From: Rhodobacter capsulatus
GTDB taxonomy: Bacteria > Pseudomonadota > Alphaproteobacteria > Rhodobacterales > Rhodobacteraceae
Direction: 5' to 3'
Assembly: GCF_003254295.1 (NCBI RefSeq)
Contig: NZ_QKZO01000008.1
Coordinates: forward strand, 62,001-126,000
Length of the DNA: 64,000 bases
Part shown: one piece after another, positions 24,190-31,970 of the stretch
Position numbering within the stretch: position 1 is the stretch's first letter
How the letters are laid out: each line of letters opens with the position of its first letter
Notes under the pieces: generated by a model
What the model saw: only the letters and a program-made list of their open reading frames with translations
Databases searched by the model: none
What the model was told of the DNA's origin: nothing
Program-made: the position numbers and the translations under genes

Positions 24190-25107
24190 ATGTCCGACAT
24201 CGATTTCACCGCCGAAGGCACGGTCTTCGACATCCAGCGCTATTCGATCCATGACGGGCCCGGGGTGCGGACCATCGTCTTCCTCAAGGGCTGCCCGCTG
24301 TCGTGCCGCTGGTGTTCGAACCCGGAATCGCAATCGACCGAACCGGATCTGTTCTTCCGCGCCTCGGCCTGCATCGGCTGCGGCAAATGCGTGCCGGTCT
24401 GTCCGGTGGGGGCGCTGTCGCGTGACAATCCGGGCTTTGTCGACCGGGCGAAATGCATCCGCTGCGGCGACTGCACCAAGGTCTGCCCGACCGAGGCGCT
24501 CAAGCGCGCGGGCCGCAGGATGCGCGTGGCCGAGGTGATGCAGGAGCTGCGCAAGGATGCGATCCACTACCGCCGCTCGGGCGGGGGGGTGACGCTGTCG
24601 GGGGGGGAACCGCTGTTGCAGGCGGCTTTCGCGAAACAGCTGCTGATGGCCTGCCACGAACAGGGCTGGAACACCGCGATGGAAACCACGGGCTGCGCCC
24701 CGCGCGAGGTGATCCGCGAGGTGATCCCGCATGTCGATCACCTGCTGATGGATCTGAAATCGATCGATCCGGCGGTGCATCAGGCGCATACCGGCGTCGA
24801 CAACCGGCTGATCCTGGAAAATGCGCTGATCGCGGCTTCGCTGACGCGGGCGGTGGTGCGGGTGCCGGTGGTGCCCGGGGTGAACGACAGCCCCGCCGCG
24901 ATCACCGCGATTGCCCGCTTTGCCAAGCTGATGCCGGGCGTCGATACGGTGCATCTGCTGCCCTATCACAGCTTTGGCGAGAACAAGTATCGCCTGCTCG
25001 GCCGGACCTGTCCGATGGGGGCGCTGCCCGATCTGAAGCCCGAGGCGGTGATGCCCTTGAAAACGCTGGTCGAGGCCGAGGGGCTGCGCTGCGTGATCGG
25101 CGGCTGA
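24190..25107 (+). CDS. Glycyl-radical enzyme activating enzyme (radical SAM)
   Basis: The 305-residue protein has the radical SAM motif CPLSCRWC followed by two ferredoxin-type clusters in CIGCGKCVPVC and CIRCGDCTKVC, the layout of class II GRE activases. The SAM-binding SGGGVTLSGGEPLLQ is intact. It abstracts the hydrogen from Gly816 of the dehydratase. It is the last gene of the operon; a nested hairpin lies about 150 bases downstream. Confidence 0.92.
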   Translation: MSDIDFTAEGTVFDIQRYSIHDGPGVRTIVFLKGCPLSCRWCSNPESQSTEPDLFFRASACIGCGKCVPVCPVGALSRDNPGFVDRAKCIRCGDCTKVCPTEALKRAGRRMRVAEVMQELRKDAIHYRRSGGGVTLSGGEPLLQAAFAKQLLMACHEQGWNTAMETTGCAPREVIREVIPHVDHLLMDLKSIDPAVHQAHTGVDNRLILENALIAASLTRAVVRVPVVPGVNDSPAAITAIARFAKLMPGVDTVHLLPYHSFGENKYRLLGRTCPMGALPDLKPEAVMPLKTLVEAEGLRCVIGG

Positions 25108-25259
25108 GGCGCAACCGAAAGGCGAAAAAATCCTTATGGTGCGGTAACTTGTCACGAGGCCGGGAAGGGCGGGGGGATTTGCGCCAGATCAGGTTTTCCC
25201 CCGTCCGACTGCGTTAAGGCTCGGCAGGAGCGACGAGCGAGTCGGCATTTCCCTGCACG

Positions 25260-25294
25260 CCGGGGGCCTTGGGCAATTTCCGCCCGACCCCCGG
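25260..25294. repeat. Nested hairpin between the operon and the sensor kinase gene
   Basis: CCGGGGG (25260-25266) pairs with CCCCCGG (25288-25294), with an inner GGGC/GCCC stem. It lies 83 bases upstream of the kinase start and has no T-run. It may be a Rho-dependent end or a leader structure. The gap 25108-25376 shows nothing else convincing. Confidence 0.35.
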
Positions 25295-25376
25295 GCAGAG
25301 ACCAGCGTCGGGCTGGGCTCTCGTTGGCGCCGGGGATGTCCACCCGTCTTGTCGCGCGCGATGCAGAGGGGTTGGC

Positions 25377-26717
25377 ATGGGAAGCAAGACGCCTTTCGGG
25401 CAGTCCGTCGAGGTTCTGATCGGCCCGGGCCAGCGCCCGGTGCCGGAGACGACGGAATTCAAGGCCGCGCGGCGGCGCAAGCTTGTCGATCTGATGAGCA
25501 CCGAGATGCTGCAGAAGGTGCAGGACAATTTCAGCGCCGCCGTCGGCGTGGCGATGGTCATCGTCGATCCCGAGGGGGCGCCGGTGACGAAACCCTCGGG
25601 GTTTTCGCCCTTCTGCGAGGCGGTGCGAAGCCGCCCCGACTGGCGCGAGCGCTGCTTTCACTGCGATGCGGTGGGCGGGCGCACGGCGCTGTCGACGGGC
25701 GAACCCGCGATCTACAAATGTCACTGCCAGCTGGTCGATTTCGCCGCGCCGATCAATCTGCGCGGCGAATATCTGGGCGCGGTGATCTGCGGTCAGGTGA
25801 AGCTGGCGCCGGGCGGGCATCCGCGCATCGTCGATCTGTCGAACATCTTCCCCGCCGAGGGCTCCTGGAGCGAGGATCCCGCGCTTTTGTCCCTGCATGC
25901 GCAGATCGGCGAGATCAGCTTCGACCGGCTGCGCTCGGCGGCGTTTTCGCTCTTCACCATCGCCTCGCATATCGTCGAGGAAAGCTATTCGCAGGGCGTG
26001 ACGCAGGAGCTTTACGCGAAAAACCTGCGTCTGGCCGCGGAATCGCAACGCCGCGCCGAACTCGAACGGCTGTTGCGCGAAGCCGAGTTGCAGGCGCTCT
26101 CCTATCAGGTGAACCCGCATTTCCTGTTCAACGTGCTCAACACCATCGGCCGTCTGGCGCTGGTCGAGGGCGCGCCCGAGACGGAAACCACGGTGCATGC
26201 CTTTGCCGACATGATGCGCTATCTGCTCAAGCGGTCGGGCTCGCAATTCGTGCCGCTGCGCACCGAGGTCGATCACGTGCGCAACTATCTTTACCTGCTC
26301 AAGCTGCGGATGGGCGACCGGTTCGATTTCACGCTCGATGCGCCCGAGGCATTCGACCGCGTCCTGTGCCCCTTCATGGTGCTGCATCCGCTGGTGGAAA
26401 ACTGCATCAACTATGCAGTCGAGCCGATGGAAAGCGGCGGTCTGATCGAGATTTCGCTCTATCGCGACGGCGGTGACGTGATTTTGGACGTGCTCGACAA
26501 CGGCCCGGGCATCAGCGCCGAACGCCGTCACGATGTCCTGCGCGGCGAGGCCGATCATGGCGGGCGCAAAAGCATCGGGCTGCACAACATCCACAGCCGG
26601 ATGCGGCAATATTTCGGCGACAGCCACGGGCTTGAAATCGTCAGCCCGTTCCGGCAGGGCCGCGGCACGCTTGTGCGGCTGCGGCTGCCGATCGATTTCG
26701 ACCCCTGCGCGTTCTGA
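25377..26717 (+). CDS. PocR-domain sensor histidine kinase (LytS-type catalytic part)
   Basis: The 446-residue protein has no membrane helices. Residues about 40-210 are a PocR ligand-binding domain with cysteine pairs in RERCFHCDAVGG and YKCHCQLVDF and the core GEYLGAVICGQVK. A coiled segment then leads to a His_kinase domain with SYQVNPHFLFNVLN (His248 is the likely phosphoacceptor) and an ATPase lobe with LHPLVENCINYAVEP and LDNGPGIS. PocR domains sense small C3 compounds; propanediol is the expected signal here. ATG 25377 has GAGGGG upstream. It pairs with the response regulator 8 bases downstream. Confidence 0.85.
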   Translation: MGSKTPFGQSVEVLIGPGQRPVPETTEFKAARRRKLVDLMSTEMLQKVQDNFSAAVGVAMVIVDPEGAPVTKPSGFSPFCEAVRSRPDWRERCFHCDAVGGRTALSTGEPAIYKCHCQLVDFAAPINLRGEYLGAVICGQVKLAPGGHPRIVDLSNIFPAEGSWSEDPALLSLHAQIGEISFDRLRSAAFSLFTIASHIVEESYSQGVTQELYAKNLRLAAESQRRAELERLLREAELQALSYQVNPHFLFNVLNTIGRLALVEGAPETETTVHAFADMMRYLLKRSGSQFVPLRTEVDHVRNYLYLLKLRMGDRFDFTLDAPEAFDRVLCPFMVLHPLVENCINYAVEPMESGGLIEISLYRDGGDVILDVLDNGPGISAERRHDVLRGEADHGGRKSIGLHNIHSRMRQYFGDSHGLEIVSPFRQGRGTLVRLRLPIDFDPCAF

Positions 26718-26725
26718 GGTTGCCG

Positions 26726-27778
26726 ATGTTCGATATTGCCATCGTCGAGGATGAAGAACTGGAACGCCGGGCGCTGCGCACGATCCTGGAGCGCAACCTG
26801 CCCGGGGTCAATGTGGTGGGCGAGGCGAAGAACGGCGCCGAGGCTTTGCGTCTGATCGACAGCCGCAAGATCGACCTGATGCTGCTCGACATCCGGATTC
26901 CGCGCCCGGACGGGCTTGAAATCCTTGAACTTCTGCGCAACCGCGCGGCGCCGACCAAGGTCCTGATCATCACCGCCTATGATCATTTCGAGATCATGCA
27001 GGCGGCGATCCAGCTGCGCGCCGACGGCTTCCTGCTCAAGCCGGTGCGGACCGAGGCGCTGCTGAAATCCGTCACCGACTGTCTGCGGACGGCCGCGCCC
27101 GTCGCTGTCCCGCCCGCGCCGGAACCCGCCCCGGATCTGCGCACCGAGCTGGGCCGGATGGTCGCCGCCCATGCCTATCGCGACGGTCTGGCGCTGGTGC
27201 GGCGGCAGATCGAGGCGCTGCATGGCCATCGCGACAAGCCCGCCCGGCAGGCGGTGCTCGATCTGGCGCAGCTGCTGGCCGATCTGATCGACGGCAGAGG
27301 CCGCAGCCTGCCCGCGCCGCTTGCCCGCCGGATCGAGGCGCTGGCGACGCAACGGCTCGATCCGCGCGACAGCTACAAGCTGCAGGAACTCTTCGGCGAC
27401 ATCACCGATCTGCTTTTCGATCCGGGCGAGGAGACCGGCGCGGGCGCGGCGGCGCGGATCGAAACGGTGCGCAACTATATCGAGCGCAACCTGCACAAGT
27501 CGGTGACGCTTGAAGACGCGGCCGAGCAGGCCCATGTCAGCGCCTGCTATCTCAGCCGGTTGTTCCATCGGCAGATGGACCGGACCTTCATCGCCTATGT
27601 GAAGGAGCGCCGGATCGCGCGGGCCAAGGAATTGCTGTCGGGATCAAGCCTGCCGATCCTGAATGTGGCGCTGGATCTGGCCTATCAGGACGCGAATTAC
27701 TTCTGCAAGGCGTTCAAGAAAGAGGTCGGCGTCTCGCCCTCGGAATTCCGCCGCGCCAGCCGTCCGGGCGGGATCTGA
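26726..27778 (+). CDS. Response regulator with AraC-type DNA-binding domain
   Basis: The 350-residue protein has an N-terminal receiver domain (IVEDEELERR, phosphoacceptor Asp55 in LMLLDIRIP, Lys in FLLKPV), a middle region of about 120 residues, and a C-terminal AraC HTH pair (LEDAAEQAHVSACYLSRLF and ILNVALDLAYQDANYFCKAF). ATG 26726 follows GAGG and lies just past the kinase stop. It is the probable activator of the microcompartment operon and perhaps of the divergent membrane protein-ackA unit, acting at the TTTCCGA repeats near 12.6 kb; the target is inferred. Confidence 0.85.
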   Translation: MFDIAIVEDEELERRALRTILERNLPGVNVVGEAKNGAEALRLIDSRKIDLMLLDIRIPRPDGLEILELLRNRAAPTKVLIITAYDHFEIMQAAIQLRADGFLLKPVRTEALLKSVTDCLRTAAPVAVPPAPEPAPDLRTELGRMVAAHAYRDGLALVRRQIEALHGHRDKPARQAVLDLAQLLADLIDGRGRSLPAPLARRIEALATQRLDPRDSYKLQELFGDITDLLFDPGEETGAGAAARIETVRNYIERNLHKSVTLEDAAEQAHVSACYLSRLFHRQMDRTFIAYVKERRIARAKELLSGSSLPILNVALDLAYQDANYFCKAFKKEVGVSPSEFRRASRPGGI

Positions 27779-27856
27779 GCGCCCCCCGTCCGCGCCCCGG
27801 ACAGATCGCCGTGGACGCAACCGCAGTTTTCACAGCCGGGTCGCCACCGGCGGCGA

Positions 27857-28423
27857 TCATTCCTCCAGCTCGCTGTCCCAGTAAAGGAAGTCGAGCCAGG
27901 TCTGGTGCAGCCCCTCCTTGGCCATCGGCAGCCGTCGCGCGATGTCGTCCAGCTGGCGCGGGCTGGGCTCGAAAGGGGCCCGCAACAGCCGCATCCCGGC
28001 CTCTTTCGGGGTCCGGCAGCCCTTGCGCAGATTGTCCGGGCCGCAGGCGGTGACGATGTTGGTCCAGCGGCTGCCGCCCGACCGCGCCCGCGGAATCACG
28101 TGATCGAAGGTCAGCTCCGAGGCCGAAAACCGCTTGCCGCAATACTGGCAGCGGAATTCGTCGCGCAAGAACACGTTGAACCGCGTGTAGGGCACTTTCT
28201 TGCGTCGCCGATAGGTCTTGAGCGCCACCACCGCCGGGATCTCGAAGCTCTGGTTGGCCGAGGAGACCCGCAGCCCCTCGTAGGTCTTCACCTGGATGAC
28301 GCGTTCCTGCAGCACCGCGACCAGCCCCTGCTGCCAGCTCCAGGCGGACAGCGGCGCCTAGGACAAGGGCTGCATGTCGGCGTTCAACACCAGCGTGCGC
28401 AGATTTCCGATCGCCGCATTCAT
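27857..28423 (-). pseudogene. HNH endonuclease gene with an in-frame amber at codon 22
   Basis: From ATG 28423, behind a perfect AAAGGAGG, the frame reads MNAAIGNLRTLVLNADMQPLS and then TAG (28358-28360) where the family has a tyrosine (PLSYAPLSAW). After the TAG it continues without interruption for 166 codons through LQERVIQVKTYEG, the zinc/HNH core CQYCGKRFSASELTFDHVIPR, and ends EGLHQTWLDFLYWDSELEE. One base change explains the stop. A shorter product could start at GTG 28315, but no ribosome site supports it, and it would lack the N-terminal strand. Function in the family: small HNH nuclease, often near repair genes. Confidence 0.75.
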
Positions 28424-28454
28424 CCCCGCCTCCTTTCGGCAAGGCCCTGCAGGC

Positions 28455-28486
28455 AAAGAAAAAAGCGCGTGGGATACACGCGCTTT
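28455..28486 (-). terminator. Strong intrinsic terminator on the minus strand
   Basis: AAAGCGCGTG (28462-28471) and CACGCGCTTT (28477-28486) pair perfectly around five bases; on the minus strand the hairpin is followed by a T-run (TTTTTTCTTT). It ends transcripts coming from the esterase/glycosylase unit, or an unseen minus-strand RNA, just upstream of the HNH gene. Confidence 0.75.
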
Positions 28487-28793
28487 CGCAAGGGCCGACA
28501 GGAAGAGACAAGCGTCACGGGGGTGATACTGCCCGGATGCGGCGGGCAGGCAAAGCCACCGTCGGCCGACACCCGGTTGCGCCGGTCCCTGCAGGCCCGC
28601 AGCCTTTTACCCCCTCGATCCGATCCGCACATCGTCCTTCCCCGCCTGTTCCGAGCGGGCAGCGCGGCGGAGAAGCCCCCGCCTCTGCCACAGCTCTACT
28701 ATATCTCGCGTCAGCCGCAGGACAAGGCCCGCGATCTGCGCAACCTGCCCGTGGGCCTTGGCATTGCATGCGTTTGCAACGGCGATATGACGG

Positions 28794-28814
28794 GCTGCCC
28801 GGAAATCGGGCAGC
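28794..28814 (-). terminator. Hairpin directly after the esterase stop
   Basis: GCTGCCCG (28794-28801) and CGGGCAGC (28807-28814) pair around five bases, 11 bases past the esterase stop. No T-run follows. Between this and the strong terminator (28487-28793) I see no convincing gene on either strand. Confidence 0.35.
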
Positions 28815-28825
28815 AGAAAGGCGAC

Positions 28826-29488
28826 TCAGCCGGGCAGATGCGCCCGCAGGAAAGCCAGCGCCTGACCCAGCCCGTCGGGCGAGATGCCATGCCCGGTGCC
28901 GCGCATCACATGGGTGCGCAGATCGAACCCGGCGGCGCTCAGCGCATCGGCGGCCTGTTTCAGATCGCCGAAGGGCACGATCTGATCGACATCGCCGTGA
29001 AGCAGCAGCATCGGCGGTTTCGTCACCGTCTCGGCGGCCAGCGCATCGGCGCGCAAAAGCCGCCCGGAAAAGCCGACGACCCCGGCCAAGGCCTGCGCGC
29101 GGCGCGGCGCCACCTGCAGCGCCATCATCGTGCCCTGCGAAAAGCCGAGAAGCGCGATCTGCGACGCTGCCAGCGCCTCGGAGGTCATCACCTGATCAAG
29201 GAAGGCGTTCAGATCTTCGGACGACCGCGCCAGCCCCGCCGCGGCCTCCTCGGGGGCGGAGCCGTCAAGCCAGGGGATCGGGAACCATTGCCGCCCAAAG
29301 GGATTGGTCACGCAGGTCTCGGGCGCGTCGGGGGCGAGGAACAGCGTGTTCGGCAGATGCGGCGCCAAGGGCTCGGCCAGACCCAGCAGGTCGTCGCCAT
29401 CCGCCCCGTAGCCGTGCAGGAAGATCACCGCCGAGGTCGCCTTGCCCGAAAGGGCCTCGACCCGTCCCACCTTGTTGATCCGCGTCAT
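28826..29488 (-). CDS. Phospholipase/carboxylesterase family hydrolase (YpfH-type)
   Basis: The 220-residue cytosolic hydrolase has FLHGYGADGDDLLG (oxyanion loop), the nucleophile LLGFSQGTMMA, the acid in LLHGDVDQIVPF and the histidine in GTGHGISPDG. It cleaves short-chain esters; natural substrate unknown. ATG 29488 overlaps the stop of the DNA glycosylase gene (ATGA) and has AGGAG upstream, so the two genes are coupled. Confidence 0.85.
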   Translation of the reverse strand: MTRINKVGRVEALSGKATSAVIFLHGYGADGDDLLGLAEPLAPHLPNTLFLAPDAPETCVTNPFGRQWFPIPWLDGSAPEEAAAGLARSSEDLNAFLDQVMTSEALAASQIALLGFSQGTMMALQVAPRRAQALAGVVGFSGRLLRADALAAETVTKPPMLLLHGDVDQIVPFGDLKQAADALSAAGFDLRTHVMRGTGHGISPDGLGQALAFLRAHLPG

Positions 29489-30117
29489 GGCGCCACTCCT
29501 TCGCGATCCTTCATCGCCGCGTAATAGGCCCAAAGCCCGCGCGCGGCAACCGCCCGCCAGGGCGACCAGGGCGCAGAGAGCGTGCCAAAGGCGCGCGGCT
29601 TCGGCCGTTCGGGCAGGTCAAACAGCATCCGCGCCGCCTCGGCGAGCGCCAGATCGTCGACGGCAAAGACATCGGCGCGGCCCAGCGCGAAGATCAGATA
29701 CATCTCGACCGTCCAGCGGCCGATGCCGGGCAGGGGCAGCAGCGTCTCGAACACCTGCGCATCGGGAAGCTGGCGCAGCGCGTCGAAATCGATCCCCGAA
29801 CGGGCGAGCGCCTGCAGATAGCGCACCTTTTGCCGCGACAGGCCACAGGAACGCAGATCGTCCTCGCCCGCCTCGGCCAAAGCGGGGGCGGCGCCGAACC
29901 CGGCCTCGATCAGCCTGCCGCGGATCGAGCGTGCCGCGGCGGTGGAAACCTGCTGACCGAGGATGGCATCGCGCAGGGCGTCGAACCCGTCCTCGCGGCG
30001 GCGCAGCGGCCAGGGGCCGGTCCGCTCCAGCGCCCGGGCAAAGCGCGGCTCGGTCGCGGCCAGCCAGGCCGCGCCCTCGGCGATATCCTCTTCGGTGGTG
30101 ATGATGCGTCCGACCAT
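29485..30117 (-). CDS. DNA-3-methyladenine glycosylase II (AlkA-type, HhH-GPD)
   Basis: The 210-residue protein is a HhH-GPD glycosylase: helix start DALRDAILGQQVSTAAA, hairpin LLPLPGIGRWTVEMYL and catalytic aspartate in FAVDDLALAEA. It removes alkylated bases from DNA. It lacks the N-terminal AlkA beta domain, as is usual for short bacterial forms. Its stop overlaps the esterase start; the start at 30117 faces the MFS gene across an 81-base divergent region. Confidence 0.88.
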   Translation of the reverse strand: MVGRIITTEEDIAEGAAWLAATEPRFARALERTGPWPLRRREDGFDALRDAILGQQVSTAAARSIRGRLIEAGFGAAPALAEAGEDDLRSCGLSRQKVRYLQALARSGIDFDALRQLPDAQVFETLLPLPGIGRWTVEMYLIFALGRADVFAVDDLALAEAARMLFDLPERPKPRAFGTLSAPWSPWRAVAARGLWAYYAAMKDREGVAP

Positions 30118-30198
30118 GCGCCCAGCCTGCCCGGTTTTCGCGCCCGCCGCCAGCCCCGAAAGCTTGCCAGCCCGCACGGCGCGCGCTAGGCCTTGGGC

Positions 30199-31428
30199 AT
30201 GACACAGACTGCCGCCTCTGCCCCGCCGCTGCCGCTTCGCAACCTGATCGTGCTGGTCGCGGCGCAGGCATTTCTGGGCGCGCAGATGTCGATGATCTTC
30301 ACCGTCGGCGGGCTGGCGGGCCAGTCGCTGGCCACGAACCCCTGTCTGGCGACGCTGCCCTTGTCGCTGATCGTGCTGGGATCGGTGCTGACGGCGCAGC
30401 CGATGTCGAGCTTCATGGCCGTGCACGGCCGCCGCGCGGGGTTCATTCTGGCCACGGCCGCGGGCGGCATCGGTGCGGCGATTTCCGCCCATGCGCTGGC
30501 GATCGGCTCTTTCCCGCTTTTCTGCCTGGGCTCGCTTCTGGCCGGTATCTACATGTCGGCGCAGGGATTTTACCGCTTCGCCGCGACCGACGGGATCGCG
30601 CCCGAGCATCAAAGCAAGGCGATTTCCTGGGTGCTGGCCGGGGGGCTGATCGCGGCGGTGCTGGGGCCGCAGCTGGTGAAAGTGACGGCGCAGGCGCTGG
30701 TGGTGCCGTTTCAGGCCACCTACCTTGCGATCATCGCGATCAATCTGGCCGGGCCGCTGCTCTTTGCCTTCCTGCGCATCCCCGCGCCCGGACGCCGGGT
30801 GAAGGGACAGTCCGGGGGGCAGGTTGCGGGGCGGACGCGGGCCCAGCTGTTGCGCGATCCGGTGATCCTGGTGGCGATGATCTGCGGCATGGTCTCCTAT
30901 GCGCTGATGAACCTCGTGATGACCTCGACGCCGCTGGCGGTGGTGGGCTGTGGGCACACCACGACGAATGCCGCCGACATCGTCTCGGCGCATGTGCTGG
31001 CGATGTATCTGCCCTCCTTCTTCACCGGCCATCTGATCGCCCGCTTCGGTCGCGAAGTGATTGTGGGCATTGGTCTTTTCATTCTGGCCGTGGCGGGGGC
31101 GGTGGCCCTGACCGGGGTTGATCTCGAGCAATTCTTCCTGGCGCTGGTGCTGTTGGGCCTGGGCTGGAACTTCGGTTTCATCGGCTCGACCGCGATGCTC
31201 GCCGCCGCCCATGCCCCCGAGGAACGCGGCACGGTGCAGGGGATGAACGATTTCGTCGTCTTCGGCGGGGTGTTTCTGGCCTCGCTCTCCTCGGGCGGGC
31301 TGATGACCTGCGCCTCGGCCGATGCGGTGGCGGGCTGGCAGGCGGTGAACCTCGCCATGCTGCCCTTCCTGACGCTGGCGGGCGCGGCGCTGATCTGGCT
31401 GGTGCTGCGGCCGAAGGACACCCGCTGA
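30199..31428 (+). CDS. MFS transporter (inner-membrane permease)
   Basis: The 409-residue protein has about twelve hydrophobic helices, with the cytoplasmic loop HGRRAGFI after helix 2 in place of the usual MFS GRR motif, and a central hydrophilic loop around residues 195-215. The C-terminal half has AAAHAPEERGTVQGMNDF. Substrate unknown; such YcaD-like permeases are often drug or metabolite exporters. ATG 30199 has no Shine-Dalgarno and may be leaderless. It diverges from the glycosylase gene. Confidence 0.75.
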   Translation: MTQTAASAPPLPLRNLIVLVAAQAFLGAQMSMIFTVGGLAGQSLATNPCLATLPLSLIVLGSVLTAQPMSSFMAVHGRRAGFILATAAGGIGAAISAHALAIGSFPLFCLGSLLAGIYMSAQGFYRFAATDGIAPEHQSKAISWVLAGGLIAAVLGPQLVKVTAQALVVPFQATYLAIIAINLAGPLLFAFLRIPAPGRRVKGQSGGQVAGRTRAQLLRDPVILVAMICGMVSYALMNLVMTSTPLAVVGCGHTTTNAADIVSAHVLAMYLPSFFTGHLIARFGREVIVGIGLFILAVAGAVALTGVDLEQFFLALVLLGLGWNFGFIGSTAMLAAAHAPEERGTVQGMNDFVVFGGVFLASLSSGGLMTCASADAVAGWQAVNLAMLPFLTLAGAALIWLVLRPKDTR

Positions 31429-31433
31429 GGGGG

Positions 31434-31880
31434 CTACCGCCCCGGACCCGCGTCGTCAAACGTGCCGTGGTGGTCATGTGCGCATTGGCCGTGATCGCCC
31501 AGCACCTCGATCACCCGGCACTCGGCGATCTTGCCATGCGCACATTGCCCGATCATCCGCATCAGCTCGTCCTCCAGCGCCTGCAGCCGCGCGATGCGCG
31601 AGCGGATCGTCGCCAGCTGCGCCCGCGCGATCGCATCGACGGCGGTGCAGGGCTGGTCGGGCTGGTCGGACAGGCCCAGCAGATCGCGGATCGCCTCGAG
31701 CGGAAAACCCAGATCGCGGGCATGGCGGATGAAGGACAGCCGCCGCCGCGCCGCCGCGCCGTAAAGCCGCTGATTGCCGCTGCTGCGCTCGGCCGCGGGC
31801 ATCAGGCCGATCTGCTCGTAATAACGGATCGTCGGCACCTTGACCCCGGTTTCCTGCGACAGACGCCCGATGCTGAGCAT
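31434..31880 (-). CDS. MerR-family heavy-metal regulator (CadR/PbrR/ZntR type)
   Basis: The 148-residue regulator has the winged helix SIGRLSQETGVKVPTIRYYEQIGL, a dimerisation helix, and metal-loop cysteines in QPCTAVDAIA and GQCAHGKIAECRVIEVL. A C-terminal extension GQCAHDHHGTF adds extra Cys/His ligands, as in CadR. It would remodel the overlong spacer of the promoter at 31890-31920 and so switch on the efflux ATPase gene when Cd, Zn or Pb is high. Confidence 0.85.
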   Translation of the reverse strand: MLSIGRLSQETGVKVPTIRYYEQIGLMPAAERSSGNQRLYGAAARRRLSFIRHARDLGFPLEAIRDLLGLSDQPDQPCTAVDAIARAQLATIRSRIARLQALEDELMRMIGQCAHGKIAECRVIEVLGDHGQCAHDHHGTFDDAGPGR

Positions 31881-31889
31881 GATCCCCCC

Positions 31890-31920
31890 TTGCAGCTCTA
31901 GTCGCTAGAGAGATTAGGGT
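31890..31920 (+). promoter_or_regulatory. MerR-type promoter/operator of the metal ATPase gene
   Basis: -35 TTGCAG (31890-31895) and -10 TAGGGT (31915-31920) are 19 bases apart; the spacer holds the perfect palindrome CTCTAG-TCG-CTAGAG (31896-31910). This is the layout of zntA/cadA promoters: operator between overspaced promoter elements, 50 bases before the ATPase start. Confidence 0.75.
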
Positions 31921-31970
31921 TTTCTGCAGATCGCGGCAAGCGTCTGAAGATCGTGAGGCAAGAGGTTGAT

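Noticed and set aside
25108-25376. Possible cobalamin riboswitch between the operon and the kinase gene
   Set aside because: No B12-box or conserved core could be found; only a simple nested hairpin is present, and the locus is B12-independent.
28681-28830. Plus-strand reading LYYISRQPQDKARDLRN as a possible small protein
   Set aside because: No start codon with a ribosome site and no continuation; it overlaps the end of the esterase gene on the other strand.
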